Shown here: one piece after another, positions 54,885-60,631 of the stretch
Position numbering within the stretch: position 1 is the stretch's first letter
Layout: the number at the start of each line of letters is the position of its first letter
From: Oribacterium sp. UBA4274
GTDB lineage: Bacteria; Bacillota; Clostridia; Lachnospirales; Lachnospiraceae
Reading direction: 5' to 3'
Length of the DNA: 60,631 bases
Assembly (NCBI GenBank): GCA_002396005.1
Contig: DGVW01000113.1
Location: 1 to 60,631 of the forward strand
The notes under the pieces: model-generated
What the model was told of the DNA's origin: nothing
What the model saw: only the letters and a program-made list of their open reading frames with translations
Databases searched by the model: none
Made by a program: the position numbers and the translations under genes

Positions 54885-56414
54885 TTAATACTCTTCCATA
54901 GCCTGCTGTAGTGACATTCCCGCCGCAATAGCATCCTTACGTTTCTTATTTACTTCCTGAATTTCCTTCATTTTTTCTCCCGTAAGGATGTACCCCTTCA
55001 TTGCAATGATCGTGGCAAGCCAGGCTGCCATAGGCACTACGCAGAAAAGTATGATAACAACTACATTCATTCCCGATGTATAGGGAGTTTCTGCAGTTGG
55101 AAGAGACTTGATTCCTATCAGGCTGACAGCAATGCCGACAACTGTAGCTGACAGTGAGGAAACCAGCTTATCCACAAGAGAAAAGAGTGTTCCCATGATC
55201 CCCGGAATGAATTTTCCGGATCTGTATGTTTCATAGTCCGAGCAATCTGCAACCATTGGTATGGGCATATCTGCCGTAGAATAGTAAGCACCATATCCAA
55301 CACCGAAAAATGCTATAAACAATATCGTATAGATATTGACATGGAGCTTTCCATCTGAAATAAGCGAAAGGTTAACTCCGTGCGCTCCCTGTTTCCAGGC
55401 AATCAAAAGTACAAGAACGCCAATGTAACATACAAGTGCAAGAGTTACATATCTTAAAAGTGATGCTCTCTGACCTTTTTTCTGGCTCGTCCTTACAGTT
55501 AAAGCAAAAAATGGAATCGAGAATATGTATCCAACGATCATCATAGGAAGATATAAGCCATCGTAGTTTCCCATCATGCAGCCATACAGCATACATAAAA
55601 CCGTTGTATTGGTAGCGATAGACAATGCCAGCTTACATCCTGCACCGGCTATCATAAGTCTCTTCATAGGACCATTGTTTCTGATGATCTCTATGTATTC
55701 AGAAATCTTTACCTTACCCTGTTTGCTGCCGCCGATTCCGAAATATTTGGGGTTATCCTTTTCCCAGATTCCTACTATTGCAAGAATCGTCAGAATAATT
55801 GAAACCGTAATTCCTATAGGCGTTAAAAATCTGTAGAACTCCGGGCTTGAGTAATCAGCAACATTGGCTCTTATAATCGGAGCAAGAAACTGCATCACTC
55901 CCATTCCTGCAAGAGATCCCACAGTGTTAAATATAGTAAACAATGGTCTTTGATCAGGATCAGAAGTGAGAACTGTCTGCCCTGCTCTTGTGCATGATGT
56001 CTGGAATGTATATCCAATCACCCATATCGCATATAACCCCACAAAGGAAACATACCTTAAACCCATCATGTTTTCCGGAATCATAGGTGTCAGCATGTAC
56101 ATCGAAATGATGCTAAGTGCCATTATGATATTTCCTATCGCCATAAATGGTCTGAACTTACCAAATCTGCCATTTGTTCGATCCATCAGCGCTCCGATAA
56201 CAGGATCTGTAAATGCATCAAATACTCTCATTCCTGTTACCATTACTGAGGCAAACAAAACACCAAGTCCCAGAACATTGGATCCAAAGGTTGCGATATA
56301 AGCAAGAACCAAAACGTAATAAACATTGGTTGCTCCGTTATTAAGTGGAAAAAGCACTAACTGATATAGTTTTGCTCTGTTTATTCCATCATCTTTTGTT
56401 AATGTTTCTGCCAT
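54885..56414 (-). CDS. Glycoside-pentoside-hexuronide (GPH) cation symporter, MFS superfamily
   Basis: 509 residues, about twelve membrane helices. FDAFTDPVIGALMDRTNGRFGKFRPFMAIG near residue 50 contains the family-typical DP and G-R-G-R-P pattern of MelB/GPH symporters. It would import a glycoside released by the flanking hydrolases with Na+ or H+. It lies 15 bases from each neighbour, so the three genes form an operon. Confidence 0.9.
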   Translation of the reverse strand: MAETLTKDDGINRAKLYQLVLFPLNNGATNVYYVLVLAYIATFGSNVLGLGVLFASVMVTGMRVFDAFTDPVIGALMDRTNGRFGKFRPFMAIGNIIMALSIISMYMLTPMIPENMMGLRYVSFVGLYAIWVIGYTFQTSCTRAGQTVLTSDPDQRPLFTIFNTVGSLAGMGVMQFLAPIIRANVADYSSPEFYRFLTPIGITVSIILTILAIVGIWEKDNPKYFGIGGSKQGKVKISEYIEIIRNNGPMKRLMIAGAGCKLALSIATNTTVLCMLYGCMMGNYDGLYLPMMIVGYIFSIPFFALTVRTSQKKGQRASLLRYVTLALVCYIGVLVLLIAWKQGAHGVNLSLISDGKLHVNIYTILFIAFFGVGYGAYYSTADMPIPMVADCSDYETYRSGKFIPGIMGTLFSLVDKLVSSLSATVVGIAVSLIGIKSLPTAETPYTSGMNVVVIILFCVVPMAAWLATIIAMKGYILTGEKMKEIQEVNKKRKDAIAAGMSLQQAMEEY

Positions 56415-56429
56415 GACTTTTCTCCCGTC

Positions 56430-58382
56430 TTATTTTGTCCAGTTAGCTCCCTTATCTCCTGCATCCGTCAATGTGTATTCAGGATTTGGTCTACTGACTC
56501 TTCTGAATTCTGCCTTGTCATTGCATGCACCACTCACAGCCATAAATTCACTGTCTCCCGATAAAGTTGTCTTAAATTCAAATACATGACGACCTTGTTT
56601 TGTTTCTAACTTGTTCCCATCCTTATAGAGAGTCACTTCATTTTGGTTTGAATATACTTTAACGACGATTTTTTCAGAGGTTCTGTCCTTAAATCTCTTG
56701 GAAGTGATGTGAACAAAAGGGTCTTTACTCCACCACGCTTTATAGAGATAGAAACTGTCTTTTTTAGTTTTTCTGTCAAAGGTCACAAGCCCCTTATGAT
56801 TCATCCCCGGCTCTCCGCCCTGATTTCTCGCATCAGCTGCAAAATCAAACATATTCCATACGTGAGTCGCCCACATATACGGATTTCTTTCAAAGCATCT
56901 GAGCATATATTCGTGATATATAGCCTGATACTCTTCAGTATGATCCCCTCTCCTTGGTCTCTCCGAATGAAGATTTGGCATTCCTTCACACCCATACTCG
57001 GAGTAGCCCAGACTCCTGTTTGGAAATACAAAATGGAAAAATCTCATCCATAGGTCATTTAAGAAAAGGCCGGGAACGTACCATCCAAGATACAGGTTCC
57101 AACTGACGGTATCCGTGATATGTGCAACTTTATTAAACGGACCGCACATCGCATAACAGGCAAGGGTAGTAAACCTTGATTTATCCATCTCATGGCACAG
57201 GTCGTTGAGCACCCTATGGTTATCCAACATATCTTTATAATCTTTAGTAGATATGGTTATCTCATTTGAAATTCCCCAGCATACAATAGACGGATGATTA
57301 TAGTTTTGAATGATGAGTTCTTTCATCTGGCTCAGAGTATTGGCCCTTCCATCAGGCATATGCTCTGAGATGTATGGAATCTCTGCCCAGACAATCATGC
57401 CTCTTTCATCACATAAATCATAAAATGTCTGACTATGCTGATAATGAGCAAGCCTTATGGTATTTGCCCCAACCTCACAGATAAGGTCCATATCTTCTTT
57501 GTGCATCTCATCCGTTATGGCATTACCAACACCTTTTCTATCCTGATGTCGGCTGACTCCGTGCAGAGGATACTTTCTGCCATTGAGATAAAAACCGGAC
57601 TTTGGATGATAATGAAAGTCCCTTACACCGAATCGTGTCTCAACCTCATCTAAAACTTCTTCATCGATTACAAGTTCTGCCTTCAATCTGTATAGATACG
57701 GATCTTCTATGCCATCCCAAAGATGAACGTCATTTATGATTAAGTCTGACCGGCACTTCTTTTCAGAAATATGTACTGTATCCTCACAAACTATCTTGTT
57801 ATCAAAATCCAGGATGTAAACATTAACATCTCCTCTGCCAGTGTTCAGCCACATATCCGCTGAAACTCTCGCTTTTTTATATCTTTCGACAGGTGAAGCT
57901 GTTACCCTGATACCCTTCCCTCCGAAATAATCAAGATCAAATCTTTCTTTGTTTACCACGATGAGTTTCACATCTCTGTATATCCCTCCATAGAAGGTGA
58001 AATCCGCTTTCTGTGGATAAACTTTTGTATTTGGTCTGTTGTCCACTGTAACCTGCAGATCGTTGTCACCGGACTTCAGAAACTCCGTTATATTTTTTCT
58101 GAAGGTTGAATAACCACCTTCATGTCTTAATATCTGGTTCTCATTTAAAAAAACATCACATTCCGAATTTACACCATCAAACTCCAGATATACATCTTCA
58201 CTATCAGCATCAAATGTAGGGCATTCAAATCTCTTTTTATATGTTGCAATGGTTCTCAGATAGTCATTTCCACCATCCTGACCATCGATATTGTTCCATG
58301 TATGCGGAATATTGACTATGGATTCTTCTTTTCCAGCGATAGAGAAGTTCCATGAATTGTTAATGTTGTAGGTTTTTCTCAT
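56430..58382 (-). CDS. GH2 beta-glycosidase (beta-galactosidase/glucuronidase family)
   Basis: 650 residues. Sugar-binding domain (about 10-140), Ig-like domain (about 145-255), then the TIM barrel. GVSRHQD (275-281) is the family signature; acid/base E374 is in GISNE and the nucleophile E462 in SEYG. No signal peptide, so it acts on sugars imported by the symporter. Substrate not readable. First gene of the operon, divergent from a two-component system. Confidence 0.9.
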   Translation of the reverse strand: MRKTYNINNSWNFSIAGKEESIVNIPHTWNNIDGQDGGNDYLRTIATYKKRFECPTFDADSEDVYLEFDGVNSECDVFLNENQILRHEGGYSTFRKNITEFLKSGDNDLQVTVDNRPNTKVYPQKADFTFYGGIYRDVKLIVVNKERFDLDYFGGKGIRVTASPVERYKKARVSADMWLNTGRGDVNVYILDFDNKIVCEDTVHISEKKCRSDLIINDVHLWDGIEDPYLYRLKAELVIDEEVLDEVETRFGVRDFHYHPKSGFYLNGRKYPLHGVSRHQDRKGVGNAITDEMHKEDMDLICEVGANTIRLAHYQHSQTFYDLCDERGMIVWAEIPYISEHMPDGRANTLSQMKELIIQNYNHPSIVCWGISNEITISTKDYKDMLDNHRVLNDLCHEMDKSRFTTLACYAMCGPFNKVAHITDTVSWNLYLGWYVPGLFLNDLWMRFFHFVFPNRSLGYSEYGCEGMPNLHSERPRRGDHTEEYQAIYHEYMLRCFERNPYMWATHVWNMFDFAADARNQGGEPGMNHKGLVTFDRKTKKDSFYLYKAWWSKDPFVHITSKRFKDRTSEKIVVKVYSNQNEVTLYKDGNKLETKQGRHVFEFKTTLSGDSEFMAVSGACNDKAEFRRVSRPNPEYTLTDAGDKGANWTK

Positions 58383-58470
58383 AACAAATCTCCTTCATAT
58401 GGTTAAATATTATAAGTTGCACCCTTTGTTTTCAATCTACATGGAATAAACGACAGTTTTAACAGCATAA

Positions 58471-58499
58471 TTTACATTGCATAATCCATGCTGTAGAAT
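58471..58499 (+). promoter_or_regulatory. Promoter of the LytTR two-component operon
   Basis: TTTACA (58471-58476), 17-base spacer, TAGAAT (58494-58499). The ATG lies only 6 bases after the -10 box, so the transcript would be leaderless or nearly so. Confidence 0.6.
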
Positions 58500-58505
58500 A
58501 GAGTT

Positions 58506-59219
58506 ATGAAACAGTTCAGAATTGCTATTATAGAAGACGATACAGATTATTCTTCATTCCTTGACAGTTGCCTGAAAAAATATGGCAGTGAAAAGGAATT
58601 TTCTTTTGATACCAAAATATATTCCAAGGCAGAGAGTTTTTTAGATGATTATAAAAAGGCATTTGATATCGTTTTTATGGATGTTGACCTTGGCAAGGGA
58701 TTTTTAAATGGTATGGAGGCAGCCAAAAAGCTCCGTCTCATCGACAACACTGTCCTTTTATTTTTTGTAACCAATATGCCTCAGTATGCTCCGGAAGGCT
58801 ATGGGGTTGATGCTTTGGACTACTGTTTGAAGCCTATCAGTTACAGCAATCTTTCTGTAAAACTCGATAAAGCCATGCGTCTTTTAGAGAGCAGAAAGGG
58901 TCAGCCTGTTAAAGTAAAGGATAAAAGAGGAACTCACATTCTATCTTCCACAGACATCATGTATATCGAAGTCATGGGACATGATCTGATATTTCACACT
59001 GTAAATGGCATCATTGATTCCTATGGTGGACTAAGTGAAAGAGAAACTGAGCTTTCAGGATGTGATTTTGCCAGATGCAGTGCTTCAGTTCTGGTCAATC
59101 TTTCCTATGTAAGCGGATTGTATGGAGATGAAATTAAAGTAGATACTGATATGATCAAAATAGGACGTTCCAAGAAAAAATCATTTTTAGAGCAACTAAA
59201 TTTATACCTTGGAGGCTGA
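58506..59219 (+). CDS. LytTR-family response regulator (AgrA-like)
   Basis: 237 residues. Receiver with D11/D12, phospho-acceptor D59 in FMDVDLG and the K in LKPIS. The C-terminal LytTR DNA-binding domain (about 135-235) has IMYIEVMGHDLIFHT and FARCSASVLVNLSYV. It overlaps the kinase operon and is divergent from the GH2 operon, which it may control. No Shine-Dalgarno precedes the ATG; see the promoter entry. Confidence 0.9.
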   Translation: MKQFRIAIIEDDTDYSSFLDSCLKKYGSEKEFSFDTKIYSKAESFLDDYKKAFDIVFMDVDLGKGFLNGMEAAKKLRLIDNTVLLFFVTNMPQYAPEGYGVDALDYCLKPISYSNLSVKLDKAMRLLESRKGQPVKVKDKRGTHILSSTDIMYIEVMGHDLIFHTVNGIIDSYGGLSERETELSGCDFARCSASVLVNLSYVSGLYGDEIKVDTDMIKIGRSKKKSFLEQLNLYLGG

Positions 59220-59223
59220 GCAC

Positions 59224-60528
59224 ATGTACGAATCCTGGATAAACAATTTTACATCAGTAGGTTATTTTCTGGAAATTTTTATTGCAGAACTGCTATATCT
59301 GCAGTCATGTACGAAAAGGAAATATTTCTTTTTGAAGCTTCCCTTTCTGCTTATTCTTTCTTTACTTATTGTATATCACATAGATATATATAGTTCTCCT
59401 TCTTTCATTGGGAGGTTTTCTATACTTCTTGTTATCATTGGTATTTCTGTTGGCATTGCCCTTCTTTCATACGATGGTAATGCCTTTTCAATCATATCTT
59501 CCTGCATAAACGGCGTCGCAACACAGCATATAGCCAACAAATTTACCGTACTGATCGCTTTTATCCCTTTTATCAAACGGATTACTGCTTCCTTTATTAT
59601 TTTACCTATAGTTTTAGAAGTTCTTGTTTTCTTCACCGTTTATCTGATAGTTTTCCTGTTAGTCGCCAAAAACTTTCATTTTGAACGGAACTCTATCGGT
59701 CTTAATGCATTAACCATTACGATCATCATTACCTGTATTGGCGTAAACAGACTTATCGTAGATCACATTTCATATAACATATACTACGAGATTGCTTCAT
59801 GCATATATGCCATAGTCTGTTGTGCACTTGCTCTCTCTATTCAGCTTTATCTCTTTAAATGGCAGGAAGAAAAAACCGAGTCGCAGGTTATAAAAGGACT
59901 TTTATCCGCTTCCGAAAAGCAATACGAACAGTGGAAAGCCATGGTGCAGTTCACCAACATTCAGACTCACGACCTGAAACATATGTTAAACCGGATCGAA
60001 AGTCTGGCAAATGAAAACAGGCTTGATATACCTGACCTTTCTCCCATCAGAGATTCTATTGAAGGTTTTTCACCACTGGTAAAAACAGGCAATGATGTTT
60101 TAGATGTTCTATTAAGAAATATGTACACACTTTGCAAACAGCAAAATATCCGTTTTAACTGTGTCAGCTACACGGATTCTCTCGGTACCTACGACAGCAT
60201 GTCTCTGTATTTTCTTTTTGCCAATGCCATAGACAATGCAAGAACCGGAGCAGCTACAGTATCAGATTCTGACAAGCGTCTGATAGATGTAAGTCTCAAG
60301 AAATTTGGAGATTCAGTAATCATACATATATGGAACTATTATGAGGGAGAGATAGTATTCAGGGATAACCTTCCTATCAGGGAGATCAATGAAAGCGGAC
60401 ATGGATTTGGTATCAAAAGCATCAAAATGCTGGTAGATAAATTTGAAGGGGCTTTAAACACCTATGCTGAAGGAAATGTGTTTCATTTGAAGATCATTCT
60501 GCCTATAAAAACCAATTGCTCTTTATAA
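59224..60528 (+). CDS. AgrC-like sensor histidine kinase
   Basis: 434 residues. About six membrane helices fill 10-212, followed by a cytoplasmic coiled segment, a candidate phospho-acceptor H249 in QTHDLKHML, and a GHKL ATPase domain with FANAIDNARTGA and SGHGFGIKSI. This matches the AgrC/quorum-type kinases that pair with LytTR regulators. Start ATG 59224 is preferred: GGAGG lies 8 bases upstream and the frame's earlier TTG overlaps the regulator's end. No signal-peptide gene like agrD was found. Confidence 0.87.
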   Translation: MYESWINNFTSVGYFLEIFIAELLYLQSCTKRKYFFLKLPFLLILSLLIVYHIDIYSSPSFIGRFSILLVIIGISVGIALLSYDGNAFSIISSCINGVATQHIANKFTVLIAFIPFIKRITASFIILPIVLEVLVFFTVYLIVFLLVAKNFHFERNSIGLNALTITIIITCIGVNRLIVDHISYNIYYEIASCIYAIVCCALALSIQLYLFKWQEEKTESQVIKGLLSASEKQYEQWKAMVQFTNIQTHDLKHMLNRIESLANENRLDIPDLSPIRDSIEGFSPLVKTGNDVLDVLLRNMYTLCKQQNIRFNCVSYTDSLGTYDSMSLYFLFANAIDNARTGAATVSDSDKRLIDVSLKKFGDSVIIHIWNYYEGEIVFRDNLPIREINESGHGFGIKSIKMLVDKFEGALNTYAEGNVFHLKIILPIKTNCSL

Positions 60529-60606
60529 CAACGCATCCCTCCATGCTCACTTAAATCTACGAAAAATCAAACCGGTATAATCATCGTTTTAAAATGGAAA
60601 CATAAA

Positions 60607-60631
60607 CGGGTCATAAAGTCTCAAATCAACG
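60607..60631. repeat. Start of a second copy of the GGGTCATAAAGT palindromic repeat
   Basis: These 25 bases match 45693-45717 at 24 positions and run into the window edge. It is the left arm of the palindrome seen at 45694-45747, so the repeat is dispersed in the genome. Confidence 0.75.

Overview
The window looks like a chromosomal segment of a low-GC anaerobic Firmicute, most likely a plant-fibre-degrading Lachnospiraceae (Butyrivibrio, Pseudobutyrivibrio or Lachnospira-like). The placement is inference. It rests on a pectin-utilisation cluster, a PPi-type phosphofructokinase next to a class III fructose-bisphosphatase, HemZ, a domain-permuted GH3 enzyme, Gram-positive Shine-Dalgarno sites and many intrinsic terminators. 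I saw no rRNA, tRNA, CRISPR array, transposase or phage gene.

Layout. 0.1-2.3 kb: DAHP synthase and a mannonate/fructuronate SDR with a LacI-type operator. 2.3-6.2 kb: a signalling cassette (LytS-like kinase, STAS protein, CPBP-like membrane protein, receiver plus winged-helix regulator). 6.4-11.6 kb: an unknown protein, an NhaC antiporter and a MotA/MotB-like (ZorA/ZorB-like) pair. 11.9-14.2 kb: a split chromate-type transporter, a QueT importer behind a preQ1-I-like leader, and a small protein. 14.4-19.8 kb: a lipase-type hydrolase, a 1219-residue adenylation-carrier-condensation protein with a vestigial second adenylation tail, and a small unknown protein. 20.2-29.1 kb: housekeeping genes (hemZ, MBL hydrolase, rel, CBS protein, greA, apt, NUDIX, CNNM/CorC-type transporter). 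29.3-39.1 kb: the pectin locus (TIM-barrel isomerase, AraC regulator, GH105, ABC importer, GH28 and a divergent pectinesterase). 39.2-44.7 kb: PPi-PFK and class III FBPase (convergent), then ftsH. 44.7-48.6 kb: two unusual non-coding hairpin elements around csoR, then copA with a CsoR operator in its promoter and an in-frame internal start for a CopZ-like chaperone. 48.7-50.7 kb: RsbW-like kinase and a FucO-like dehydrogenase with a Rex site. 51.1-58.4 kb: permuted GH3, GPH symporter and GH2. 58.5-60.5 kb: LytTR response regulator and AgrC-like kinase.

How the genes work together. Pectin fragments would be imported by the ABC transporter and opened inside the cell by pectinesterase, GH28 and GH105, none of which has a signal peptide. 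The hexuronate products would pass through the SDR, and deoxysugar-derived lactaldehyde would be reduced by FucO. The GH3/symporter/GH2 operon handles other plant oligosaccharides. CcpA/LacI-like sites, a Rex site and a CsoR site suggest carbon, redox and copper control.

The most unusual items are the tandem hairpin-chain element (44847-45215), the terminal-inverted-repeat element (45558-45756) whose internal palindrome recurs at the window end, the copA/copZ gene-in-gene, the A-T-C-A* protein and the orphan ZorAB-like motor pair.
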